Shown one piece after another: positions 54,014-62,320 of a DNA stretch of 64,000 nt (position 1 is the first letter of the stretch; each line of letters starts with the position of its first letter). Origin of the DNA: Mycobacterium neglectum (GTDB lineage: Bacteria; Actinomycetota; Actinomycetes; Mycobacteriales; Mycobacteriaceae). The translations under genes were made by a program, and so were the position numbers. The notes under the pieces were generated by a model that ran no database searches, was not told the DNA's origin, and saw only the letters and a list, made by a program, of their open reading frames with translations. The DNA lies in assembly GCF_002591975.1 (NCBI RefSeq), contig NZ_NVQE01000025.1, positions 1 to 64,000 of the forward strand, in the 5' to 3' direction.

Positions 54014-55069
54014 TCAGCGCAGCCCGTGCAGGAAATCGAGTAGCAGCCGGTTGATCTCCTTTGGCTCCTCCTGCTGGATCCAGTGCCCGACATCGTCGAT
54101 CATGTGGGTGCCGGTGTAGTTCGGCATCACCTCGTCGGCGCGTTCGATGGCTTCGAGGCCCCATGTGGTACCGACGTCGTATTGCCCGCCGATGAACACC
54201 GCGGGCGGGGTCAGCGGCGTACCTGCCTGATCGGCCAGGTCATGCCAGTCGTTGTCGATGTTGTGATAGAAGCTCAGCGGTCCGCCAAAGCCCGACCGTT
54301 CGAACTCGCCGGTGTAGAAGTCGACGTCCTCCTCGGTGAACCAGTCGGGCAACTTCTCCGGATAGGTGAAGGCGTCCTTGAGCCGTGCGCCTTCGTCCAT
54401 GCACAACGGACCCGCACGGATCACGTCGAGCGGGTCCATGGCCGCCAGGTCGACCCCGGCCGCCTCGGCTGCCCGGGTGGCGGCGCTCACGCCGTCCCCG
54501 GACACCGTGTAGGTGAGCCCCACCAACCAGCCGCGCAGATCCTCTTCGATCTCGGCGATGATGCCGTCCTGCGCCGAGAAGTAATCCTGGTACCAGACCT
54601 TGCCCGGCCCGGCGATCTCGAGGTGATAGTCGTTCGGACGCCGCTCCCCGAAGGGACTGCCGGGCAACGCGATCACACCCTGCCCGGCGAAGGGGCAGCT
54701 GAGTCCGGCCACGCCTGCGCATCTATCGGGGTGCAGCCAGGCAAATGTCCAGGCGACCGGCGCGCCCCAGTCATGCCCGACCACTATCGCCTGCTGCTCG
54801 CCGTAGGCGTCGATGACGCCGAGTATGTCGCCGACCAATTCCTTTATGCGATAGGCCGATTGCACGCGATATTTCGACGAGCTCCCGTAGCCACGCTGGT
54901 CGATGGCGACCGCGCGGTAGCCTGCCTCGGCAAGCGCGGGAAGCTGGTGCCGCCAGGAGTACCACGACTCGGGAAACCCGTGGATCAATACCACCAGCGG
55001 CCCTTCACCCTCTTCCACGGCGTGGATCCGGGTGCCGCGGCAGTCGAGCATCCGATGAATCTGGCCCAT
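54014..55069 (-). CDS. ephB: Epoxide hydrolase, alpha/beta-hydrolase type
   Basis: 351 residues. Oxyanion motif HGFPESW, nucleophile Asp100 in VVGHDWGAP, acid Asp in FIGGQYDVGTT and base His in DDVGHWIQQEEP; tyrosines of the cap domain that polarise the epoxide are probably among those at 150-250. It matches M. tuberculosis EphB (Rv1938) in size and sequence. It hydrolyses epoxides through an ester intermediate, a different mechanism from the SnoaL-fold enzyme 4 kb away. Confidence 0.92.
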   Translation of the reverse strand: MGQIHRMLDCRGTRIHAVEEGEGPLVVLIHGFPESWYSWRHQLPALAEAGYRAVAIDQRGYGSSSKYRVQSAYRIKELVGDILGVIDAYGEQQAIVVGHDWGAPVAWTFAWLHPDRCAGVAGLSCPFAGQGVIALPGSPFGERRPNDYHLEIAGPGKVWYQDYFSAQDGIIAEIEEDLRGWLVGLTYTVSGDGVSAATRAAEAAGVDLAAMDPLDVIRAGPLCMDEGARLKDAFTYPEKLPDWFTEEDVDFYTGEFERSGFGGPLSFYHNIDNDWHDLADQAGTPLTPPAVFIGGQYDVGTTWGLEAIERADEVMPNYTGTHMIDDVGHWIQQEEPKEINRLLLDFLHGLR

Positions 55070-55093
55070 CTCAGTCGCCTCTCTGCTTGCTGT

Positions 55094-57631
55094 TCAGTGT
55101 GTGGGAGTGCCGGCCAAACCGACTGCCATTTCGTCGGTTCGGATCATGTGATCGGCAGCCGGCACGGTGCGGTCGGAGTAGTTGCGCGCGATCAGTGTCT
55201 TCTGCCCCGACAATCTCGTGCGAGCCCACTTGCCGAGCACCCGGCCGGCGACCTTCGGCATCATCAGCGCCGCGGGCGGCTTGACCAGATGCACGACCGC
55301 GAGGAACTCTCGGTAGGTGTCGAGATCGTCGTGGACCAGTTCCAGTACCCGATCCATGTACCAGGTGAGCGCACCGAAGTAGAACGGGCGCTTGTCGGCC
55401 ACGTCCTTGATCCAGTCGAAACGCAGGTTCTGCTCGCGGATCACGAACCAGGCGGTATCGGCCATCCGGCTGATCTTGCGGTAGTAGCGCCGCGGTAGCT
55501 CTTGGTGTCCCGCACCGTATTTGTCCAGCAGCAGCTGCATCTCGCGTACTTCCTTGAGCGCCAGGCTCATACCGAGCCCTGAAACGGGGTCGGCGCTGGT
55601 GTAGGCATCGCCGACCACGAGCAATGCGCGCGGAAGGTTGCGCTTCTTCTCGTACCGGAGCCGAAGCATGTTGGGATAGCGGAAATTGTAGATCGGCGAC
55701 GCCGGCTCCAGTCCGTCGATGTTCTCACCCACCACTGGCGAGGGCATGCGGTCGGCGAACTGACGGAACTCCTGTACGGTGCGCGGGGGTGAGTAACAGT
55801 TGTACGCGATGAGCGACGTGGACAGGATGGTGCGCGAGCTGTCCGTGTAGTACTGCGCGGCGTAGGTGTCCTCATAGGGCCGGTACGCGTAACAGATCAC
55901 CATCACCTTGTCCTGCCACTGACGCTCCGGTGGCACATGATGCTGCATGGTGGAATAGAAGCAATTGATGATGTCCTGCTCGACTTCGGGGGCACCGATC
56001 CCGCTGCGGTCCAGGAACTCCGGGATGCGGGTGTTCTTACCCGAGGCATCCACGACGAACTCGGCGGGTATCACGTTCAATTCGCCGTCGCGGTCCACCG
56101 CGACACCGATGACGGTGTTGCTGCCGCGGTCGTAGACGATGTCGCCCACCTCCGACTCATAGCGGAATTCGATGCGTGGTTCGCCGTCCAACCGGCGCCG
56201 CACGCACCATTCGAGCAGCGGACGTCCGGCACAGACGATCTGAATATCACTGGTGCCGGGCTTCTTCCAGGTACCGCCCAATCGAATGCGGTATTGATCG
56301 GCCATGTCGACCTTGAACGCGCCCTCACGCACCATGTCGTCGACGATGCCGGGAAAGATGCGTTCGAGCTCGATCTGTCCCGCGGTCAGCAGGTGGTGCA
56401 GATGCCAGCCCTGTGCCGCGCCGGGCCTGCCCTCCCGGCGCGAGTGACGGCCGTCCTTCTCGAGGACGATCACCTTTTCGAACGAGTCGCTGAGCACCTT
56501 GGCCGCGGCGATCCCCGCAATGCTGCCGCCGATGACAACGGCGGTGCCGCGGCCGCGTCGTCGCACGTCCGGCAGATCGAGCTGGGTGTAGTCCAGATAC
56601 GGTGGGGTTCTCCGGCGCGCCGAACCACTGGGTACGAACTTCTCGTAGTACAGGCCGATGCGGTGGACACCGTTGTTGTCCAGCCAGTTTCGAGTCGATT
56701 CGACCATTGCCGCCGGACCGCAGAGGTAAATGTCGGCATCTCCGTCGTCCAGCATCCGCGCATCCAGTAGGTCGGTGACGAGCCCGACCGGACCATCCCA
56801 GTCCGCTGCCGGTTGGGACACGATGATCTGCGACGTCAAGCCGGGGATGCGTTGCGTGAGCGCGTCGAGTTCGTCGAGCTTGCACAAGTCATCGGAGGAG
56901 GTCACGCCGTACAGCAGGTGGACGGGCTGCCCGATGTCGGCGTCAAGGCTCTGAGCCATCGCCAGGATCGCCGACAGTCCGGTGCCGCCCGCGACCAATA
57001 TCACGGGTCGCACCACGGGACGCAGGTAGAAGCCGCCCTTGCTGCACCGCAACGCGATACGGTCACCCGGTTGCGCGCGGTCACGCAGGTAGTCCGACAT
57101 CACCCCGTCGGGCAGCAGCCGGATGATGAACTCCAGCTCGTCGCGGCCGTCGGAGGGATGCGCGTAGGAGTAGTTGCGCCACGCGTCGGTGCCGGGAACC
57201 CGTAACTGGGCGAACTGACCGGCCCTGTATACGATCGCGTCGTCCATGCCCGAAACATCCACGCGCAGAATGGCGGTCGTCGTTGACAGCTGATTCACGG
57301 TGGTCACCACGCCGTGTCCGGTGACCAGCCGTGCCGCGTTGTCGTCGACCGGGTACTGCAGGTCGATTTGGCAATCCGTTTCCGCGTAGGTCTGGCACGT
57401 CAATATCTTTCGCGCCGCCCGCTCCACATCGGAGAGCCCTTCGGTGCGCCCCATCTCGTAGTCGCCGGAGACGCAGGTCGCGACGCAGGTGCCGCAGATC
57501 CCGCTTTGACATTCGTTGACGATGGCGACGCCGTGCTCCTCCGCCGCATCCAGGATCGACTGATCCCGCTGCACCGGCATGTCCTTCTGGGTGCCATCCG
57601 AATAACGGATGGTGATCTGACAAGTCTCCAT
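55094..57631 (-). CDS. Ferredoxin/flavin-reductase/FAD-monooxygenase fusion protein (Rv1937 type)
   Basis: 845 residues in three parts. Residues 1-95: plant-type 2Fe-2S ferredoxin with Cys41, Cys46, Cys49 and Cys79 (NECQSGICGTC). Residues about 100-330: FAD/NAD(P)H reductase (RNYSYAHPSDGRDE, VAGGTGLSAILA, YLCGPAAMVES). Residues about 365-845: flavoprotein monooxygenase/halogenase-like module (VVIGGSIAGIAAAKVL, VGDAYTSADPVSGLGMSLAL). One chain could thus move electrons from NAD(P)H to its own oxygenase. Located between the luciferase-like and ephB genes with short gaps. Confidence 0.88.
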   Translation of the reverse strand: METCQITIRYSDGTQKDMPVQRDQSILDAAEEHGVAIVNECQSGICGTCVATCVSGDYEMGRTEGLSDVERAARKILTCQTYAETDCQIDLQYPVDDNAARLVTGHGVVTTVNQLSTTTAILRVDVSGMDDAIVYRAGQFAQLRVPGTDAWRNYSYAHPSDGRDELEFIIRLLPDGVMSDYLRDRAQPGDRIALRCSKGGFYLRPVVRPVILVAGGTGLSAILAMAQSLDADIGQPVHLLYGVTSSDDLCKLDELDALTQRIPGLTSQIIVSQPAADWDGPVGLVTDLLDARMLDDGDADIYLCGPAAMVESTRNWLDNNGVHRIGLYYEKFVPSGSARRRTPPYLDYTQLDLPDVRRRGRGTAVVIGGSIAGIAAAKVLSDSFEKVIVLEKDGRHSRREGRPGAAQGWHLHHLLTAGQIELERIFPGIVDDMVREGAFKVDMADQYRIRLGGTWKKPGTSDIQIVCAGRPLLEWCVRRRLDGEPRIEFRYESEVGDIVYDRGSNTVIGVAVDRDGELNVIPAEFVVDASGKNTRIPEFLDRSGIGAPEVEQDIINCFYSTMQHHVPPERQWQDKVMVICYAYRPYEDTYAAQYYTDSSRTILSTSLIAYNCYSPPRTVQEFRQFADRMPSPVVGENIDGLEPASPIYNFRYPNMLRLRYEKKRNLPRALLVVGDAYTSADPVSGLGMSLALKEVREMQLLLDKYGAGHQELPRRYYRKISRMADTAWFVIREQNLRFDWIKDVADKRPFYFGALTWYMDRVLELVHDDLDTYREFLAVVHLVKPPAALMMPKVAGRVLGKWARTRLSGQKTLIARNYSDRTVPAADHMIRTDEMAVGLAGTPTH

Positions 57632-57652
57632 GCCAGCTGCCCCTTCCTGAGC

Positions 57653-58762
57653 TCAGACGATCGCGGTTGCCGGCTTTTTCGCGATGCGCGCGTTGAGCCT
57701 GGGCATGACCTCCTCGGCCAATAGCCGCATCGATTCCTTCCACGGACCGGGGTTCTCGCTGTAGTCGAATCCCAGCACCAACAGATGGCCGAATCCGCCG
57801 ACCTGGTCATAGGTGGCCTCCAGCTTGTCCACCACCGTCTCGACCGATCCGACCACGAACGTGTTCTCCGCCAGGTATTCCGGCGTGACATCGGAATCGG
57901 GCACCGAAGGGTCATGCTTGTAGAACTTCGTCATGCCCATGGTCTTGAAGGTCGGCAACACGTACTCACGCATGTTTCGCCCGAGCATGCCGTCGACGGC
58001 GTAACGGAACGCCTTCTCGTCGGTTTCTGCCACCACGACTTCGCGCACGAGTCGCCAGTCGCGGCGATCGGGGGTGCGGCCGCTGCGTTCTGCGCCCTCG
58101 AGGACCGCGTCCCAGTGCGTGGCAACGTAGTCGGTGTTGAGGTCGAGGCTCATCGGTATATAGCCGCGTTCGCCCGCGAGTTTGAGAGTTTCGGAGCCCG
58201 CACTGAACCCGGTGACGCCGATGGGCGGGTGCGGCGCCTGAAAGGGCTTGATGTGACGGCGCATCAAACCGTCGTACATCGGTGCGATCCCGTTGGCGTT
58301 CCAGTACTTTCCGCGGTGCTCCCACGGCCCGTCCTCGGTCCAGACGCGCAACATGATCTCGAGCGCTTCGCGGGTCATCTCGCGGTGCTCACCGTTGTGG
58401 CCGTCCACATCGAACAGCGCCCAGTCGCCTGGGATACCGCTGGCACCGACGCCGAGCATGAAGCGGCCCTGGGCAAGGTGGTCAAAGTACGCGACGCGGT
58501 GCGCCAACTCGACGGGGTGGTGGTAGGGCAGCAGGTGTGCGCCGGGTGCGACCTTGATCGTCTTCGTGCGAAGCAGCGCCTGTGCCAACAACAGGTCGGG
58601 CGCGCAGATCGGCTCCCACGGCACGGTGAAGTGCTCGCCCACCCAGGCTTCGACGTAGCCAAGTTGGTCGGCGAGCTCGATGATGTCGAGGTCCCACTGG
58701 GTGGCGTCGTACAGGCTCCGCTCCGGCGGGTGCGCCGGCATGAGGAAAATTCCGATCTCCAT
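57653..58762 (-). CDS. Luciferase-like (LLM-class) flavin-dependent monooxygenase, Rv1936 type
   Basis: A 369-residue TIM-barrel protein. EIGIFLMPAHPPERSLYDAT starts strand 1; AWVGEHFTVPWEPICAPDLL and LGVGASGIPGDW are family signatures; GVTGFSAGSETLKLAGERG lines the flavin site. It uses reduced FMN (or F420) from a partner, here probably the HpaC-like reductase. GAAGG precedes ATG 58762. First gene of the minus-strand operon, 85 bp from promoter cassette B. Confidence 0.87.
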   Translation of the reverse strand: MEIGIFLMPAHPPERSLYDATQWDLDIIELADQLGYVEAWVGEHFTVPWEPICAPDLLLAQALLRTKTIKVAPGAHLLPYHHPVELAHRVAYFDHLAQGRFMLGVGASGIPGDWALFDVDGHNGEHREMTREALEIMLRVWTEDGPWEHRGKYWNANGIAPMYDGLMRRHIKPFQAPHPPIGVTGFSAGSETLKLAGERGYIPMSLDLNTDYVATHWDAVLEGAERSGRTPDRRDWRLVREVVVAETDEKAFRYAVDGMLGRNMREYVLPTFKTMGMTKFYKHDPSVPDSDVTPEYLAENTFVVGSVETVVDKLEATYDQVGGFGHLLVLGFDYSENPGPWKESMRLLAEEVMPRLNARIAKKPATAIV

Positions 58763-58847
58763 CTCAACCCTTCTCAAGTCGTGGCCGTGCTCGATCACAT
58801 CCGCGTGGACAAGCCTGTCCCGGGGGACCCTGCGATATCACCGCTGC

Positions 58848-58954
58848 GATGTACAACACAGTACTAGCAAGATACATCATCGAACGCAAGATGCAGTTTT
58901 CTTCGTTATTTGCCTGTTCAGGATTTCAGATACAGCGTATTGCTTATGGACATA
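58848..58954 (-). promoter_or_regulatory. Two-box promoter cassette B, inferred Mce3R operator
   Basis: On the minus strand, box 1 starts at 58954 with TATGTCCATA and AATACGC, and box 2 (58878-58848) reads GATGTATCTTGCTAGTACTG and ends GTACATC. The start-to-start distance of the two boxes is 76 bp, exactly as in cassette A. It sits between the luciferase-like operon (minus) and the echA13 operon (plus, 88 bp from box 1) and could control both. Surrounding sequence is markedly AT-rich. Confidence 0.75.
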
Positions 58955-59042
58955 TCGGTCTTCTGCCGCGTAATCTCGCGAACGTCATCACCCCGCGATC
59001 AAGCACCGTGCGGCCTAGTTCACTCCTGGAAGGGAGCCATCC

Positions 59043-59939
59043 GTGCCGGATTTCGACTACATCGGCTACGAGGTCATCGACGAGGGCCGGATCGCCGTCA
59101 TCACGCTGGATCGCCCGAAGCAGCGCAACGCGCAGAATCGCGGGATGCTCGTCGAGCTGGGTTCGGCGTTCGAACTCGCCGAAACGAACGACCAGGTCCG
59201 GGTGGTCCTGCTGCGGGCCGCGGGCACCTCGTTCTCCGCCGGGCACGACCTCGGCTCTTCCGACGATGTGCGCGAACGTTCGCCGGGCCCGGACCAGCAT
59301 CCCTCGTACCAGTGCAACGGCGGGACATTCGGCGGAGTCGAGTCGCGCAACCGGCAGGAATGGCACTACTTCTTCGAGAACACGAAGCGATGGCGCAACC
59401 TCCGCAAGATCACCGTCGCCGAGGTGCACGGCATGGTCCTGTCCGCAGGACTGATGCTGGCGTGGTGCTGCGATCTCATCGTCGCCGGTGAGGACACCAT
59501 TTTCGCCGATGTCGTCGGCACCCGCCTTGGCATGTGCGGGGTTGAGTACTTCGGCCATCCGTGGGAATTCGGACCACGTAAGGCGAAGGAACTCCTGCTC
59601 ACCGGTGACTCTCTCGGTGCCGACGAAGCCCACGCCATCGGGATGGTGAGCAAGGTCTTTCCCAACGAAGAGCTGGCCGATCAAACCCTCGAGTTCGTCC
59701 GCCGCATCGCCAAACTGCCGACGGTGGCCGCGCTGCTCATCAAGGAGTCGGTGAACCAGACCGTCGATGCGATGGGATTCTCGACAGCACTCGACGCCTG
59801 CTTCAAGATTCATCAGCTCAACCACGCGCATTGGGGCGAGGTGACCGGCGGGGAGTTGTCCTACGGGACGGTCGACTACGGCCTCGACGACTGGCGCATC
59901 GCACCGGAGATCCTGCCTGCGGAAAAAGGGCGGCCCTGA
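59043..59939 (+). CDS. echA13: Crotonase-fold enoyl-CoA hydratase homologue (EchA13 type)
   Basis: 298 residues with the crotonase oxyanion-hole segments AGTSFSAGHDLGSSDD and VHGMVLSAGLMLAW. The two catalytic glutamates of enoyl-CoA hydratase are not seen: the first position is Met138 and the segment around 156-163 (ADVVGTRLG) has no Glu. The family member Rv1935c sits in the same place. It may catalyse another CoA-ester reaction or use other residues. GGAAGGGA before the GTG start. First gene of the plus-strand operon. Confidence 0.85.
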   Translation: MPDFDYIGYEVIDEGRIAVITLDRPKQRNAQNRGMLVELGSAFELAETNDQVRVVLLRAAGTSFSAGHDLGSSDDVRERSPGPDQHPSYQCNGGTFGGVESRNRQEWHYFFENTKRWRNLRKITVAEVHGMVLSAGLMLAWCCDLIVAGEDTIFADVVGTRLGMCGVEYFGHPWEFGPRKAKELLLTGDSLGADEAHAIGMVSKVFPNEELADQTLEFVRRIAKLPTVAALLIKESVNQTVDAMGFSTALDACFKIHQLNHAHWGEVTGGELSYGTVDYGLDDWRIAPEILPAEKGRP

Positions 59940-59943
59940 CCCG

Positions 59944-61194
59944 ATGGACATCGACTACCCGCAACAAGCGGAGGACTTCCGGATTCAAATCCGTGCGTTC
60001 CTGGCAGAGCACCTTCCCCCAAGCTGGCCAGGAGGCGGAGCGCTGGCGCCCGACGAGCGCGAGGCATTCGCGCACCGGTGGCGCCAGATCCTCGCGGACC
60101 GCGGCCTGATCGCCGTGTCCTGGGAGAAGCAGTACGGCGGGGCCGGTCTGTCCGTCGTCGAACAGGTGGTGCTCGCCGAGGAACTCGCCCGCGCGGGAGC
60201 GCCAGAGCCTCCCGAAAACGACCGGTTCGGCATCGAACTCATCGGCAACACGCTCATCGCACTCGGTACCGAGGAACAGAAGCGGCATTTTCTGCCGCGA
60301 ATCCTGTCGGGTGAGGATCGCTGGTGCCAGGGCTTCTCAGAGCCCGAGGCGGGCTCGGATCTGGCGTCGGTACGGACCAGGGCCGTGCTCGACGGTGACG
60401 AGTGGGTGGTCAACGGCCAAAAAATCTGGACATCCGCGGGTGCGAGCGCGAACTGGATCTTCGTCTTGACGCGCACGGACCCGGATGCGGCCAAGCACAA
60501 GGGACTTTCGCTGCTCCTGGTCCCGATGGACCAATCGGGTGTCGAGGTCCGCCCGATCGTGAACGCGGCGGGACACGCCTCGTTCAGCGAGGTCTTTCTG
60601 ACCGACGCGCGGACCCCTGCCGTCCACGTTGTCGGCGGGGTCGGCGGCGGATGGCCGACAGCGATGACCCTGCTCGGTTTCGAGCGCGGAGCACAGGTCA
60701 CCACGGCGGCCATCGACTTCGGCAGGGACCTGAACCGGCTGATTGAGCTCGCCAGGCAGCGCGGACGGCACGAAGACCCGCACATCCGTGACGGATTGGC
60801 CTGGTGCTATTCGCGGGTCCAGATCATGCGGTACCAGGGTTACCGCGGTTTGACGCAGCTCCTGGAGGGACGGCGGCCGGGCCCCGATGCCGCGATCAGC
60901 AAGGTCATCTGGAGCGAGTACTTCAGGCGCCACACCGAGTTGGCCGTCGAGATCCTCGGGCTCGACGCGCTCGGTCCCGAAGGACCGGGGAACGGTGCAG
61001 CGCTGATGGTTCCGGAGGCGGGTACGCCGAATACGGCGGCTTGCTGGATGGATGAGCTGCTCTACGCGCGGGCTGCGACCATTTACGCGGGGAGTTCGCA
61101 AATCCAACGCAACGTGATCGGTGAGCAGCTGCTGGGGCTCCCCAAAGAACCGCGAGCACTGGCCGGTATCGGCGGAGGGCATGGAGGGTGTTGA
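59944..61194 (+). CDS. fadE17: Acyl-CoA dehydrogenase (FadE17 type)
   Basis: 416 residues. FAD-binding and substrate segments include WCQGFSEPEAGSDLASVRT, WVVNGQKIWTSAGASANW and the C-terminal IYAGSSQIQRNVIGEQLLGL. It lacks the RxQFxxPIxxFQ segment, which is instead present in the next gene. Adjacent complementary fadE genes usually encode alpha2beta2 heterotetramers in mycobacterial steroid and side-chain degradation. Starts 4 bp after echA13. Confidence 0.9.
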   Translation: MDIDYPQQAEDFRIQIRAFLAEHLPPSWPGGGALAPDEREAFAHRWRQILADRGLIAVSWEKQYGGAGLSVVEQVVLAEELARAGAPEPPENDRFGIELIGNTLIALGTEEQKRHFLPRILSGEDRWCQGFSEPEAGSDLASVRTRAVLDGDEWVVNGQKIWTSAGASANWIFVLTRTDPDAAKHKGLSLLLVPMDQSGVEVRPIVNAAGHASFSEVFLTDARTPAVHVVGGVGGGWPTAMTLLGFERGAQVTTAAIDFGRDLNRLIELARQRGRHEDPHIRDGLAWCYSRVQIMRYQGYRGLTQLLEGRRPGPDAAISKVIWSEYFRRHTELAVEILGLDALGPEGPGNGAALMVPEAGTPNTAACWMDELLYARAATIYAGSSQIQRNVIGEQLLGLPKEPRALAGIGGGHGGC

Positions 61195-61195
61195 C

Positions 61196-62281
61196 ATGGA
61201 ATTCCGGTACAGCACAGAACAAAACGACCTCCGCGAATCGCTGAGCGGATTTCTCCGCGATGCCGCCCCGCTGTCTGGGCTGCGCGCATCCGCCGGCCAC
61301 GACGCAGCGCTCTGGCAACGCCTGTGCAGCGAGTTGGAGCTGGCTGGACTACACATTCCGCTCGAGTACGGCGGAGCGGGCGGCACGCTGGTCGAGTCCG
61401 CCATCGTGTTCGCCGAACTCGGCCGGGCCCTGACGCCGGTTCCCCTGGCAGCCACCACCTTCGCGATCGAAGCGGTGTTTCGCACCGGCGACGAGGAACA
61501 GCGTCGCAGGCTGCTGAAGGGAATGCTTTGCGGAGAACAGATCGGAGCGCTCGCGGTGGCGGGCCCTGACGACACCGACCCGTCGACGGCGCCGGTACGG
61601 GCCGACTGGCACGACGGAACCGTACTCACCGGCCGGTGCGGGCCCGTTCTGCACGGTCACGTCGCGGACCTGTTCATCGTGCCCGCGGTCGCCGACGGTG
61701 CGGTCACGCTTCACGTGGTGGCGGCCGACGCCCCAGGAGTGACCGTCGTCAGCCAGCCCTCGTTCGACATCACGAGGCCGATCGCCAGGCTCGAGTTGAC
61801 GCAGGCGCCCGCCGAAGCTTTGTCCGCAGGTGCACCTGACGATGTCGAACGGCTCATCGACGTCGCACGGGTGCTGCTGGCCGCCGAGATGCTCGGCGGG
61901 GCCGAAGCGTGTCTGGCCATGTCGGCGGAATACGCCTGCACCCGAAAGCAATTCGACCGGCCGATCGGCTCGTTTCAGGCGGTCAAGCACGCGTGCGCGG
62001 AGATGCTGATCGAGATCGATGCGACCCGCGCGGCGGTGATGTATGCGGCGATGAGCGCGGCGAACGACGACGAGCTACGGATCGCCGGTCCGCTGGCGAA
62101 GGCGCAGGCCGCCGACACCTACACCCTGTGCGCAGGTTCGGCGATCCAGGTACACGGCGGTATCGCCTTCACCTGGGAACACGACCTACACCTGTATTTC
62201 CGGCGGGCCAAGACAACCCAGGCGCTCTTCGGCGGAAGCACGCACCACCGTCGACTGCTCGCCGATCGCATCGGCCTGTAG
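61196..62281 (+). CDS. fadE18: Acyl-CoA dehydrogenase (FadE18 type)
   Basis: 361 residues. The C-terminal domain has TRKQFDRPIGSFQAVKHACA and VHGGIAFTWEHDLHLYFRRA, where the Glu of the WEHD segment is a good candidate for the catalytic base. The N-terminal half is shortened and lacks a normal FAD-adenine segment, consistent with function only as partner of FadE17. Starts 1 bp after the fadE17 stop, strong translational coupling. Confidence 0.9.
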   Translation: MEFRYSTEQNDLRESLSGFLRDAAPLSGLRASAGHDAALWQRLCSELELAGLHIPLEYGGAGGTLVESAIVFAELGRALTPVPLAATTFAIEAVFRTGDEEQRRRLLKGMLCGEQIGALAVAGPDDTDPSTAPVRADWHDGTVLTGRCGPVLHGHVADLFIVPAVADGAVTLHVVAADAPGVTVVSQPSFDITRPIARLELTQAPAEALSAGAPDDVERLIDVARVLLAAEMLGGAEACLAMSAEYACTRKQFDRPIGSFQAVKHACAEMLIEIDATRAAVMYAAMSAANDDELRIAGPLAKAQAADTYTLCAGSAIQVHGGIAFTWEHDLHLYFRRAKTTQALFGGSTHHRRLLADRIGL

Positions 62282-62320
62282 ATCCCCCAACCGACAGTAT
62301 CTTTCAACTGACAGGAGCCA

